Below, piece after piece: positions 38,101 to 50,710 of a DNA stretch of 64,000 bases (the first letter of the stretch is position 1; every line of letters begins with the position of its first letter). Both the position numbers and the translations under genes were made by a program. The stretch is from the NCBI GenBank assembly GCA_034008185.1, contig CM067085.1:55410602-55474601 (forward strand), read 5' to 3'. Source of the DNA: Gorsachius magnificus. Its lineage: Eukaryota; Chordata; Aves; Pelecaniformes; Ardeidae. The notes beneath the pieces are model-generated. The model did not search any database. It saw nothing but the letters and a program-made list of their open reading frames with translations, and was not told where the DNA came from.

Positions 38101-41100
38101 GAGCATTCTTGTGGACATTTGTTTTTTATCAATCAAGAATGCATGGTCCAACATAAAATCTTAAAAGTAGGGTAAATAGTTGAATGCAATTTCTTCAAAT
38201 CCCTTTCCTACTTTTCTATATATCTTTAAAAATATCCAGCCTAAAGATTGCTTTCTTTTGTAACTTCAAATGTAAGTTGTTATAGCTGGGAGAAGAAATA
38301 ATTTGATGTTTATTTTTGATCTACAATACCCTCAGCTGGCTCTGGATTTAACAAGAAGTATGGCTGGTGTTTATTTTTAACATGTTAAATCAAAAGGGAA
38401 ATACAAATGGTCATTTCTAGAAACATGATTTGCTGAACTCTTAAAAAGAAAAGGGTAATTTAGGAGGGTATCCTGTGACAGGAAATGACAAGCTACCTTC
38501 ACCAGGGCATAGGCTGGGCTGCGGTGCTTGGATCAGTATATAGCTGTTGACTTAGGAGAGAGAGCTTGCGCAGAAAAAGCAACACTGTTCAAGTCACCAG
38601 ACAGTCTGAGGATTTGGGGAGGAGGCAGGGAGGGGCTGAGGGTTTACACTAAAAAGGCCAGAGTCATCAGACTTTAAAATAGCATGTGTGGCCTTGTTCA
38701 GTGAAAATAGAGAGTAATGTGGCTATAAAAAGCAAAGTAAACTACCAGTTGACTGCCTCTTTTATGCCGCACACATCTTTGAAGGTTAAATTTGTTATTT
38801 TAGAAAAACATATGGTAGGTTTGAAGAGAAAACCCAGGTTGTTTGGCTTTTTTTTTTTATTATGTGAACCAAAAAGTCATCTTGCACCAAAGAAGCAAAA
38901 AACCTCACCTTTAATGTAGTTATATTAATGAACACAAGTGTGCTACCTTTTAAAATTCCGTTAATAGTATTATTTAGTATTTAATATTTAAGTGCTGTTT
39001 GTAAACATAAATGTGACTGTCATATTAACTTGTTAATTTAAAAAGGAACTTCACTGGTTCACAAAAATGTGAAGAACCAAATGTCCATGCTAAAAACCTT
39101 TCTAGTTGTTAAAATTTTCTCCTATACATACATCCAGTTTTCAAATAGATATAATTTATTTTTTGCATATTAATGTTTGTCAGACATAAGCAATGTGCAA
39201 AATCACTAGTGACTCTTTGATTTTATAAGATTATTGAAACAAAATGAAAGAAAAAATTATAAATATAAATAACTAGAAATTGTAGAGGCTTTAATAGGAA
39301 AGTGAAAGTAGGCAACTTAACATGCAATAGCTGTAATGAGAGACAAGTCTCGCAAAAGCGAGAGACACCTCTGAATTTCCCAGAACAGTAACGCTTAAAA
39401 TGTGATTATCTCATTTCATTACCTTTTTTTGAATTTTCTGCTCCTAACACTTTATCCAAATCCTATCTAACATGAGGAGGATCTTTTTGTTTTCTTTCTG
39501 TCTTAGCAGCAGTGGAGCTCAGATTTGTAAAGCTGGAATTATTAAAATATTAGCTGAGTATATACTAGAAATCAGATTTAGAAATGGGCAAAATGCAGGC
39601 AACTGTATTTTTAAAAGATCTGATTTTGTTGATCTGATATTGAAAGGACACTGGTTGCTCTATTTTGGCTCAACTCAAATCTATTAAGTTAGTTAGAGGT
39701 ATCAGGACTTCAACTTTTTCAAACTCTCTTCTCATACCCACCTGGAAACTGGTTGTCTTTGCAAGCACCTTTCTTTGGGTTCTTTGGACATTTCAGTTGT
39801 TTGCTTGGATCTCTAAGGAGCTTTCACAATTAGGAGTAGTAATCAATGTTCTTTAGCCTATGCAGATTATTTACCTTTGATTTCCTTTAGAAAGAGGACC
39901 AACCATTAGAGACGTAATTATTTTGTACCTGCAAATTTTTTTTACAGTTTCAGTCATTAGTGATTATTGCAGATCCAGGCAGTTTAATACTGTCATGGGG
40001 TTTTCCTCTTCTTATGCCTCTGTACCCCTTCTTAAATACAGTGAAAATGACAATTCCAAGGGTTCCTGTTCTTTATCCCTTTTTATCCACTACCGTTCAA
40101 CTACAACTTTCTCTCCCTTCTTCTAAGGGTTATCCTCCCTACCAAAATTGCTTACTAAAATATATTTATTATTTGGGGAACATTAGAGCTGTTTGGGAGC
40201 AATATCTTGTCTGTGTGCATTAACCATCAGGTGTTCTGTGCAAGCAATTGGTGTGACCTGTTGGGATTAGGATGGTCAGCTAATCTATGTGATGATGCTT
40301 CTGTTCTTGAAGTGGATGTGGTGCAAATATTTTTGCCTGAACCTGAATAGTTTCCTTGGATACTTACATGTATGCCTTTGAATTTACCTTCCATAACCAT
40401 TTATGCTTTTAAGACGTGTAGACTCTTTCATGCAACTGATTGCCAAGGGGACGTGGACACAGTCTAGGAAGAAAAATTTTTTAAAAAAACAACACCCAAG
40501 TATTGAGTTATTGAGAACATTCAATTGAATTCATTCCTCTCGAGTAGTCACACTAAAGTGAATATTTGGAAAGAGTGGTTAAAATTAATTTATAGAGTTG
40601 AGATAGCACTGTTGGGTATACTATCTTTTTTTTCTTTTCACCTATATAATTTTCTGGCTACTCTTAACATCTCCTTTCCTCCTCTTCTAAAGAAACTTGC
40701 TTTTTTATCTCAGTCAGTTTTTTATTCCTTTGTTTAAAAAAAAAAGATAGAAATTAATTTTAATAAGAATTGATAGCTTTTAATGATTTAATGAATGTAC
40801 AGTGTTAAAAGGCAACTGAGTCATAGTCATGGTGTAAAACATTTGGGTGATCTTACAGTTTTAACTTCTTTGTGGAGTTGAGTAGCTAATCAGTTCTTTC
40901 ACAAATTAGAAATTTTACTCATTTATGGGATATTTTTCTGCTAAAAATATTTTTAATCGTAGTATGGTCATTGTTTATTCTGATTATGTTATTCTGCAGT
41001 TTTCTATTTCAGAGGAAACATGACATTTTAAGAAAATCTTAGTAAAGGTAAATGTAAAATAATTCACAGAAACATGTTCACCTGAAGAATGTAGCTGGCA

Positions 41101-42165
41101 AAGCAGCACAATGATACAAAAATGCAGGAATGAGAGATATTGCTTCTTTTGGAGGCTGTGGCACTGCGAAATTCCTCACTGCTAAGATTATTTCATGAGA
41201 CAGTGTTTGGATGTTGGTTTGATCAGTGTGATAACCTGAACAGTTCATGTCTGAAGGAGGTGTATGCATCTGATATTTAGTTTACAATATCTTGCCTTAT
41301 GGCATCAAATCAATTAGGTTAAACATCTCATCTAGGAAGCCGGTAAATAAACATACAGATGTTCCTTCCAGTGTGCAGATTTATAAGGAAATATTTTTAT
41401 TTTTGAAAGTCCATTTCTAGTGTCTTTGACTAAGACGTAAGATAGAGTGAGTCATATTTCAGAGCTTGCAGGTCTGAGGATTTTTCTCACCGGTGTTCAG
41501 AAGCGAAGAGCGTCATGCTATCAGTGTTCGCAGAGTGGGAGGCATGGCAGGCCTGCATGTGCACAAGGTGCTGAGCCTAAGGTGAAAATATCACCGAATG
41601 TGAATGGGTGGCGGGAGTGAAGAGGCAGCAGTTCTTGAGCTGGGGAGACAGAGGGAAGAGCTGGCCCAAGGAATAGAATAATGTCAACTATTTCATATGG
41701 GGCTAGGTGTAATGACACAGAATGGCTATGCCTTGCTGAATAAGTCAGGCCAATATGAGAACACAATCCAGCATTTAATAGATGATGATCTCCATCTGTG
41801 TCTGTGTGGTTTCATAAAAATTAAATAGAATATCTTATTTTCTCATGTAAGTGATCTGCAATAGCCTTTTTCTGCCTTTTCCCTCTGTAATTAAAAAAGG
41901 AGGGACAAGAAGTTTTTAGAGATCTGTGAGCTAATAAACCCCTGTTTATTGCAAGCTAGAAGAGTATAATAGAAAAACCATCGTTGTATGACTGCCTGGT
42001 ACTTATACACTTCACTGGCATCTGTTGATAGCCAAGGCTGGAGGCAGGCCTGATACCACAACACTTTGGCTTCCTCCAGTAGGGTCATTTTGCCTGCTTA
42101 TAAACAGACCTGGCCCAGACTAAAATGAGATGGCTAGTATATTAGGGAAGTTGTTTTCTCCAGCT
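32101..42165. other. AT-rich unique noncoding sequence
   Basis: Ten kilobases with no gene or clear repeat body. The plus-strand frame 34407-34793 (128 codons) and its minus-strand shadow (34367-34708) show no recognised domain. A more GC-balanced patch lies at about 37.44-37.61 kb. A small hairpin at 39348-39363 is listed separately. Most open frames elsewhere are under 100 codons. Confidence 0.45.
39348..39363. repeat. Small perfect hairpin TCTCGC-AAAA-GCGAGA
   Basis: A six-base stem closes an AAAA loop, with partial extension through a two-base bulge (GTC on the left, GAC on the right). It contains two CpGs in an AT-rich setting. It is too short for a pre-miRNA, and there is no T-run immediately after it. 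Confidence 0.6.
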
Positions 42166-42169
42166 TAGT

Positions 42170-42215
42170 ACTGGAAGGGATCTTCCAGGTCATAACATTT
42201 AGCTAGATGCTGTTC
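42170..42215 (-). mobile_element. Possible CR1 3' end relic
   Basis: The plus strand reads 'ctggaagggatcttccaggtcat' and then 'tagctagatgctgttcca'. This resembles the reverse complement of the CR1 3' UTR ('tggaagggacct...gatcatctagtcca'). No tail repeats remain, so the call is tentative. Confidence 0.35.
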
Positions 42216-42809
42216 CAGGTCTAGAGGGCTGGGAAAGGTGAAATTTTGCAATAGCTGAAAAAGACGACAAGAAGCCTGTACCCTTGGGGGATTTCCTACA
42301 GCAGAACAGAAAACGGAGGATGAGAGGAAAAGATGATGACTTCACCAAGTTGTCAGTGGAGAAGATTTCCACTGCAGGGCTGGCCACACAAGCTAATGAA
42401 GCAAGAGGGAGAAAAAGCCAAAACCACCACCACCAAAACCTAGAATACCTTCCATATTTCAGTAAAGGATGTGGAAAGATTTCTACCCTTCCAGAGGTCA
42501 TTCCCCAGCACTGAGGATGCTGAAACAAGGCACAGTGTATTGCAGCTTTTTTTTTTTTTTAACCTGGGCCAGAGTCCCTTTTGTTTCAGAAACATTTGGG
42601 AGGCCTGTCAGTCTATCTGCTTTTACAATTTCATGGACTTAAAGAGGTGTCACTAAAGCAGACAGCCCACAGTGCTAGAGCACTAGAAGTTTTGCTTTGT
42701 GCCTGCCAAGTGTTGAAGTCCCACATCGTGGGCAGGGTGAGAGACTTTGCTCTGAGAGCATGTCAGAAAGGGGAAGAATGAGGCAGCTGCCTGGCTATAG
42801 CAAAGGAAG

Positions 42810-42853
42810 GTCAGGAGGATATGGGGTGAGAGTCAGGAGGATACGAAGTGACA
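42810..42853 (+). repeat. 22-bp tandem duplication
   Basis: Two adjacent copies, 42810-42831 and 42832-42853, match at 18 of 22 positions; the first twelve bases (GTCAGGAGGATA) are identical. It looks like an old small duplication. Confidence 0.75.
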
Positions 42854-43401
42854 GAAAGGCACCCAAGCATGGCTGGTTGTTTAGTGTCCCATGGGGACTT
42901 CTCTGTTAAGGCTGGATAACAAGGGAAAACAACTTGGTATTTGTTGGACAAGGTGGGATCTGTAGTACATCAAATGTTACACAAAAAAATGGTGAATCAT
43001 AGATTATGTGTGTATTGTGACATTTTCTCATCTATAAATACTATTCTTACCTCACAAGACACAAACTTTTTTTATTCTAACACTAGAGGTTTCTTTCTGG
43101 CTTTATGATCTGTCTTATAGACTTGATGAGCCCTCCCTCAAGACCCTGTAAGATGATATTAGTCAACAGTGCTAACATCAAAGGTGCTTTATTGAATATG
43201 ATCAAGGAACCTCTAATGTCAATACATGGGGCGTTTGTTTTGCAGCTGGTTGGCAGCCAGCCAGTTGCCATGCAGTTATGGAGCTCCTTAATGTTGAAGT
43301 GGCTTTAAAAGTGTGGTGAAAAAGACTGATGGAAGGCCTACAGCTCTAGACTGTGCAGGAAAGCTTGTGCGCAAAGGTAATATTTTGTTTGGTTTATGTT
43401 T

Positions 43402-43443
43402 AAAAGGGGGGGAAAGGAAAGAAAAAAGGGAAGAAAAAAAAGG
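43402..43443 (+). repeat. 42-nt polypurine tract
   Basis: Uninterrupted A and G, starting AAAAG7 and ending in A-rich sequence. Such tracts can adopt triplex structure. It superficially resembles a retroviral polypurine tract, but no LTR start or retroviral sequence follows. Confidence 0.75.
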
Positions 43444-45300
43444 CAGCTATGTATTTTGTCAGCTGTATATGCCAACTAGTGAGAATTAGTGAAATGTTAC
43501 CAGCGACCTCTTGTCTCACCAAAGATGAATAAATTGAGGTGAAAATTTAATGTAAAATACACAGTAGAATAACAGAAACTCTTGTGACCCTCCTTATTAG
43601 GAATTTTGTGCCTCTGGATTTGAGTCCTTCTTGTGGTGGTAGGCAGTAACATGAGACATTTCAGTCCTGACTTGATTCATACAGTGAGGGCTGAAAGTAG
43701 CAGCTGCCAGTGTGGATGACCAAAGGTTGAATTCTTCAACTGTAAATTATGCATTCAAAGGAAGCTTAATGGCAAGTTATTTTGTAATTTGTCACATTTA
43801 TATCCTAGTGGCGACTAGGCTTATGAGATGTATTAGCACCTGTACCTTGAGCAGCTGCACACCTTGTTTATGGATATTCCTTCTGGTACTGTTTGGACTA
43901 ATCACCTTAAAACTGCAGTGGTATTGTCAGGCATCTTCTAGTGGTGTTGAAGGTACAGAGCTACCTGGAGGCTGTTTTGGTGAGACAGCTGAAAAACAAA
44001 CAGGAAAGTTTTCTCTCTGCCATGAGATTTTGAAGAAGTGAAACAGGAGCAAGTGTATCAGCCATCTATAGAAAGACCAGGTACAGATGGAGGCATAGAA
44101 TATCTACAGTATAGACAGATTATTTTTATTCAGTGTTCTGTGTGAATGGATGCTATTCAAGTTATTGTGTTGTCTCCCTGGATTATGTATGTTAATTTTT
44201 TTACTTTCAAAAAATGCGTACGTCTCAGTCTCTGCTAATGCTCCATCACCTATACAAAAGAAAGCATGCGAATAGTAAAATCCAGCCTTCCCTCCACCCC
44301 ACTTTCTCAGTCCAAAACCAAAAACCACCACTTAAGACTTTAAGCTACCCCTAAGTGAATGAAATAAGACTCCATTGGTTTGGCATATTATCAGCTGATG
44401 CTATTGTCACCCATGAAAGCGGGGATAAATTGTGAATAACACAGTGCATGGGAGCAGTGATTGAGGCCTGAAAGGAGTGGCAGTGACAGCTCCTCATCTT
44501 ATTGCAGTTGCTGGCACAGATGAGAAAAGGTTGTTTTACATTCTTATAATCTTAACGTTTTTGTATGAATATTGTTTACAAAATATAAACTCTACCTTAA
44601 AATTGCAAAATGAGTTTGCACAAAGTCTGGAAATGCAGAATGAAAGCTAGATTATCTGCTCTGGCCAAGCCTCTCGTGGCATATCATTGGCGAGCAGGAG
44701 AGAAGAAAAAGTACATTTGGTTCTGTGCACATTTTCTCATGGAGGGACAGAAAGAAAGAATGATAGCCAACAAGCTGGTGTTTAGTGTTTCCACTGACAA
44801 ATATATGCATATCTATGTATGAGAAATTTCAAAAAAAGCTCTTAGTGATGTATAAAAATAAACAATCAAATCCTTATGGTCTGATAAGGGCAGGTATTTA
44901 CTTATAATGTTGAATGGGCATGTTGAAGCCTGATTCTTGTTTTGCTACAACCGTATGGTTTCTACAGCAAAATTATGAGCTATTTCTAACTTCAGTGGTT
45001 TACAGTTTCATTGTTTTAAAAATGAAACTAAAATGTATAAAATGGCTGTTTCTTTACAAGTCTAGATGCATGCACTGTTTAATTAAAATGTGGTAATTTT
45101 AAGATTTTTGCAAGAGAAATAGTCTTTATGATCTTTACGGTCTTTTAAAACTGGCAAATGTTCTCATTAACTGAAAAAGTTTATAAAATAAAATTCTAAT
45201 TAAAACAAAAGATTTAAATAAGTTCTTAGCGTCTAAATTAAAAATTTAAATTGACTTTAGGTCATATCCATAGTTTTAGTTAATGTAAAAGTATAAAACT

Positions 45301-45324
45301 AGTACATAAGTAAGTACATAAGTA
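45301..45324 (+). repeat. Tandem 12-mer duplication
   Basis: AGTACATAAGTA occurs twice in direct succession with no mismatch. It is a small, probably recent replication-slippage duplication. Confidence 0.85.
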
Positions 45325-48300
45325 ACTGCTTTTTTGATAATAGTAAATGCAGAAAATCAGACAGATTTTTGCAATAGAAAAATTCTGCATCAGTTCTACA
45401 AAACATCTCATTTGGATTTCTTGCATAAAACCAATAAATTAGAAGTTTTATGAATTAGATAAGTGAAAAGAAAACATAAACCATAGGATTTTTAAGCATT
45501 ACGACAATCTTGTTAAAAAAATTTTACTAAAGGTATGAAAACATCACTGATAATCATCTTCAGATTTTTGCATGATAAAAATTCTAGTGAAAAATACAAA
45601 CCCGGGATTTCAGAATTTTTCTTTGACATACTCTCCTAAATAAGTAGAAGAAATAAAAATAGTCAGTCACCTACTTATGTGATTGTCTTTGTTACATCTT
45701 TTTTGTGAGAGATTCTGGGCACTGTTCTTTTTTTCCTCCTACAGTAAGTTCCTTATTCCTTTCTCTGTTACTAACTCTCCAAATCAGTATCCAACACACC
45801 TTTCTGACCTGCTGTAGCAGCCAAGTAAGCCCAAATGGTTCTCACTCTTAGACCATAAAAAGCTTTCTAAGAATTAAATTAATTGTGAATTTCCACTTTG
45901 ATTTGAACTGCTGACCTAACTTTGGTCTTGTCCTCTTTCTTTATAAACTCCATTCTTTATTTTTCCTGTATTACTGTAATATAGAACCTCACAAAAATGA
46001 AATTAATAAATTTGAATCTATGCTCCAGCCAGACAAACTGAATTTGCAGCATCTCATTCTAATGTTAAGATATATTGCTTTAAAAGTTTTGCTGCACTTT
46101 ACATTTAAAAAAAAACCTCTGCTAATTAGCACAGTTAATAATGTTAGTAACATAACAACAGTGTTATAAATCTTATGATTAATGCATTTGTAATGTTTGT
46201 TGTTGGAGGGAGAGGAAATGCTGACTGTTGTTTAAGCAGTGGCACAAATATTCCATACTCAAGTGTTGCTAATGTACACGAACTGATTAGAATGCCCTTT
46301 TTCCCTTTTGAGTCTGTAAGAGCCACAGGGACCAACTTTGATAGTGCTGCCGGCTGCCACACAAACTGTAGCTGAGGTTCTGGGCTGGGCATGTTTTTTT
46401 AGTGCCAGAGCACTGGGCTATTTGGATGTAGATTCATGGATCAGATGATTCTCTACAAACCCTCATTATTCATTTTGCTGTCTTTTTCATGAATGCCTCA
46501 GAACTGACCTTTCTGGATGATAATAATAATTTCTTTTTAATCTAAATTTAATCCACACCTCTGTATAATTAAATTGACTGAGTGAAAGCCTCTGGTTGTG
46601 AACAGCCTTCTATTTTCAGCTGGAAAAAAAGTTTTAAAATAGGTAATGTTTCTTTTCCCTTTGACTGCAGACAGTATCCCTACTAACTCGGTAAATACTT
46701 CTTCAGCACTTTTCAACTTCAGTCCTTACAGCTTAGCTACCTAAGAGTCTCTTAGTGATGTCAACATTTTGTGTTTTATGAGATCAGAGGATATCAGCAA
46801 TGGCTTTATATTATATTCTCTTTTGGAATTACCTATTGATCGACAGATTTTATAAAGGCATGAAGGCATTTCTGTGACATTTTGTCATCACTCTCAGTCT
46901 GCATGTTTTGATTTAAATAAAAGCACTTCTCTTTTTTTGCAGGGGGGAGCAATCTTTAGCATTCTGTGTGGAAACTGGTTTGTATTTTCGTTAGAGGCAG
47001 GTCTAAAACCAGGTGACAGTTTAGAAGTTTTGAATCATGTTATCATCTTTCACCCTAAATTAAGTTTGGGCATGCTCCGTGAAATAGTTGTCTATATGAA
47101 CAGTTACCAGACTCTGTCATGTACAGGCTCTTCTGCTGCAGCTGTCCTTGTTCTTTTCTTTATAACAAATAAGTAAACTAGGTGTGTGAGAGAGAATGTA
47201 CAATATCTGTAATAATTTAGAGTATATGTCAGTATTAAAACACACTGATTTTCTGGGGTGTTATGATACTCTCGGTTACGATCTAAGGAATCAACAGTTA
47301 GTTAAATATTTCACTGCAGTTTGAATAAATGTGTAGGTGAAAGTTTTACCCTAATAAGGTTAAAATGTGCTTTTGTTAACGCAGCATGAATTTAAGAAGT
47401 CATCTGGGTGGATCTCCAGAGTCCTGTGGAAAACGAAGCAAACATTGAATTTCCCAGAAAAATCAGCGTATGTCTGTCAGTAGATAGTGACTGCTGGAAA
47501 AAACAGAGCTTTTCATGTGTTTTGCTGTTTTTAAGAAAGATTTACTCTTTTAAGTTTCTTGTAATTCAAAATAATATGGGATAATTCAGAACAGTGGATT
47601 TTGCTGTATAAACTATTACTCTTATAACAGTTATGTTGCATGGAAGAAGGTCACTTTTTTTTTTCTTGCTGTGAAGTTTTCAGTAAAGACCATTGTGGTC
47701 TTTGCATGGGAAAGAGTATATACTATCATTTTGGTCACATCTGCTGCCTGCACACATTCAGGACTGTTTGGGTTTATTTTCTTTAGACAAGAAGTGTACA
47801 CCTAATTTTAAGTTCTTTCCGATATTATCTCCTTTAACAGCCTGGTGTGCAGATAGTTGTAAAACTTCTCCCAAACGAGTCTTTTTTTTTTTCTTTTTCT
47901 TTTTTTTTTCCGGAAAGGTGGAAGTGGTAAGAAACCGTTAAACCAGTGGTTAAGAAGGTAGGTGTCTGTGGGTATTGATGGGAAATAGTCGTTAGAGGAA
48001 AGCTGCATCACCACACAGGAAGAAGCATAAAACTCTTGAAAGCATTTTCTCCAGCTGTTGCGGAAGAAGAATTTAGACAGTAGAACTTGAAAGCCACAGA
48101 TCTTATACCTCATTTCTAGCTGAGAGAGTCCTTCCAGAAAAAGGACTGATTAGCTCCACTCATTTAACAGCTCTCACAAGGGCTCAGCTTTTTCACAGAA
48201 AAGATGGGTTTAACAGTAGGGAAACAATAAATTGCAAATATGCAATCAAATTCATGCAGGATGGCCTTCCAGCTTTGCAAAGAAAATCACAGAATGTGAA

Positions 48301-50559
48301 AGAAAAATAGTGGATCTTTGATTTTTTGAAACAGGATGTAGCTCCATCATTTATTACTGACCTGTTTGCCAGATAACAGACAGGGAAACTTCTACAAAAA
48401 TGACATTTAAAACCATTTATGACTGTAAGTAACTCCACCCAGTCATATTATTTCTTCACTATTTCAGCTATTACATTTTGCATTAAGGGCTGGACCAGAT
48501 TTCTCTGTGACTTCAAGGCATCCAGTTACCTGCAAGGGCTGTCATCTGACAGCTTGGAGTTCCTCTTTCTTCCTCCACTCCCCCTAGTCTGTCTCAAAAA
48601 CTAGAGAGACTGTTTTTCCCATATAACTGTCTAGTATTCTGCCATTAAGTAACTTCAACACTTATTTCACATGACATATTGTTGGTAGCTATTCTGCTTC
48701 TAAAAGATTGCCCACTAGCACCCTTTGAATAAATATTTGCAACTTTTCTTTGAAGCATGTATTTGGAGACAAAGCAGACCAGCATGTGCTTTAAGCCAAT
48801 ATTTTTCTTTCAAGTAAGATTTAAGGGAAGCAATATGATCATTTATAAGAGTAGTACATGATTCACTTAACCGATGGCACATTTTATAGTCCTCCTTCTG
48901 TTCCTGACCTGTTACATCATCGTAGGCAAGATATTTCATTTCTGCTTTTGTCCTTTCCAAGACAAGGGTGGTCACTATTTTTTTTTTTTGGTCTGTGTAT
49001 TTTGAAGGACCATTTAGTAAATTGTGTCTTATTTAGTGAATGTGTGCTTGTTTATGTATGATGGCAAGACTTGCAGTCCTATCTTTGGTCATAATTTTTC
49101 AGAATTTAAAAAGGTTTTTTCCAATAACGGCTTAGAGTCATATTCTTCTATAAAGAACAGCCTATCTCCACCCAACCCTACTGTTCTCTGGGAGACCCAG
49201 ATCAAGGTGTCCCTCAAGTACATGGGAGAGCTTCTCCTTTCCAGTGACAGCAAAACCAAGCTGTGCTTGGGTGGCATGTTTGTAGAGACATTCTGAAGCA
49301 AAAACACAGTGCAAAAATATTTTCCAAAAACTGGTTAACTTTCCTCTAAGACTGTATAGCAGTCTTAAATATTAAAAAGAACTGGATTTTTTTTCATACT
49401 TCTATAGTGCAAACTTCAGGTTTCTCTATGCGTTGTATATTTCCGTAACTTTATTTATAATAGTTGGTTTTGAGATAGTTGCGATATCCTATATTGATGT
49501 ATGTTTCTAATTTAACAGGTATAGATTTTATCTAGGAGTAATCTTCACAATTTCATATGCTAAAGGATGACAAAGAAGGTAGAGAGAGACGTGATAGTTC
49601 ACACGTATTGAGAGATGCAAAGTTGCAAACTGTGCTACAGTCAGGAGTTAGGGGGCCTAACTGAGAAAGAGAAACATAGTGATGCTAGACAGGATTATTT
49701 TGAATAATCCATCCTTCAGGATCTCAAGACAATAATAGACAGGAGCCTTACAGGGAACTTTGTTTGCAATTAATCTATAGTTTTACTGTAGATTACTTTG
49801 GTCATTCTCAAACTATGGTCATAGTAAGTGATGCACATGCAGATTTTAGACAGTATTGCTTTTACAGGGATATTGTTCTTTGTGGGAGGATACCATGGTG
49901 CAGTTGTTCAAAACAAACTCCCAAGGGGTGATATTGATCCAAAAAACTTTGCAACAGCTAGACAGAACTGTGCACCTATGTGTCAACTGAAGAGAAGGAC
50001 TACAGACTGAGAGAGAGAAGGGCATGATATAGTCTACAGTCTTCTCCATGATAGCTAGCCTCTGCCAGAATAATCTTAGGAAAAGCAACTTTACTACTCT
50101 GCAGGCAACCCCAGAACTCTAAAAATACGTAGATGATGCATTTGGTATGCATTAACTTGACCCAGAAATACTCTCTCTCATACTGACAATATGCATTCTA
50201 TGTGAAGTAAAAAGTGATGGGGGTGGTATACACCTACCGTAGTACAGATGTTGCTATTTGATACCAAGAACTGAATCGACTGTGCTGTCTTTACTGGAAA
50301 TCCTTGTTAATGTTTTGCTTGTGTTAGTAGTTCCATGTGTTGATCCTCTTGGGCAACACCTCAAAGTACTTGTATTTCATCACTGAAAAATTTTAGTCTT
50401 GTTGAAAATCATTGGGATTTGAATTTTTGAGGTTGGCTGTTTTGGGTTTTTTCAAGTTCCACCAATTACTACATCAGAGCAATACATAAAACAAGGGGTT
50501 TAACTTCTTTGGGCAGCTATCCAAAAGGTATGTGGTCTGCAATATGGGAAACAAGGCAT

Positions 50560-50705
50560 GACTCTCTTCTGTGCCACAGATACCTATGTCATTTTGAACA
50601 AGTCATTTAATATTACTGTTCCTCACATCTCCACTAAGGAAAGGAAAATTGCTGTATTTCTCTACTTGGAAATATCACCTTACAGAGGCTACTGTATTTA
50701 TGGTT
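50560..50705 (+). mobile_element. MIR-type SINE relic
   Basis: The plus strand carries the MIR core in its forward order: 'ctgtgccac', 'tacctatgtcattttgaacaa', 'gtcatttaatattactgt', 'tcctcacatct' and then 'acagaggctactgta'. In MIR the same positions read roughly 'ctgccact', 'tagctgtgtgaccttgggcaa', 'gtcacttaacctctctgt', 'cctcagtttcctcatct' and 'cagggttgttgtga'. Order and spacing are kept over about 140 bp, which is hard to explain by chance. The 5' tRNA-like head and 3' end are not recognisable. Confidence 0.7.
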
Positions 50706-50710
50706 GTATG

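Larger units (their letters stand above)
42860..50550. other. AT-rich unique noncoding sequence
   Basis: No gene or transposon body recognised. The plus-strand frames 43712-44041 (109 codons) and 46874-47176 (100 codons) have hydrophobic patches but no recognised family. Short tracts inside are listed separately (polypurine 43.4 kb, tandem 12-mer 45.3 kb). T-rich runs lie near 47.88-47.91 kb. Confidence 0.45.

Noticed and set aside
39348..39363. Small-RNA hairpin or terminator
   Set aside because: A six-base stem with a four-base loop is too short for a pre-miRNA, and bacterial-type terminators do not apply to this genome.
43402..43443. Retroviral polypurine tract
   Set aside because: It begins AAAAGGGGGGG like a PPT, but no LTR start, primer-binding site or retroviral coding sequence is seen nearby.
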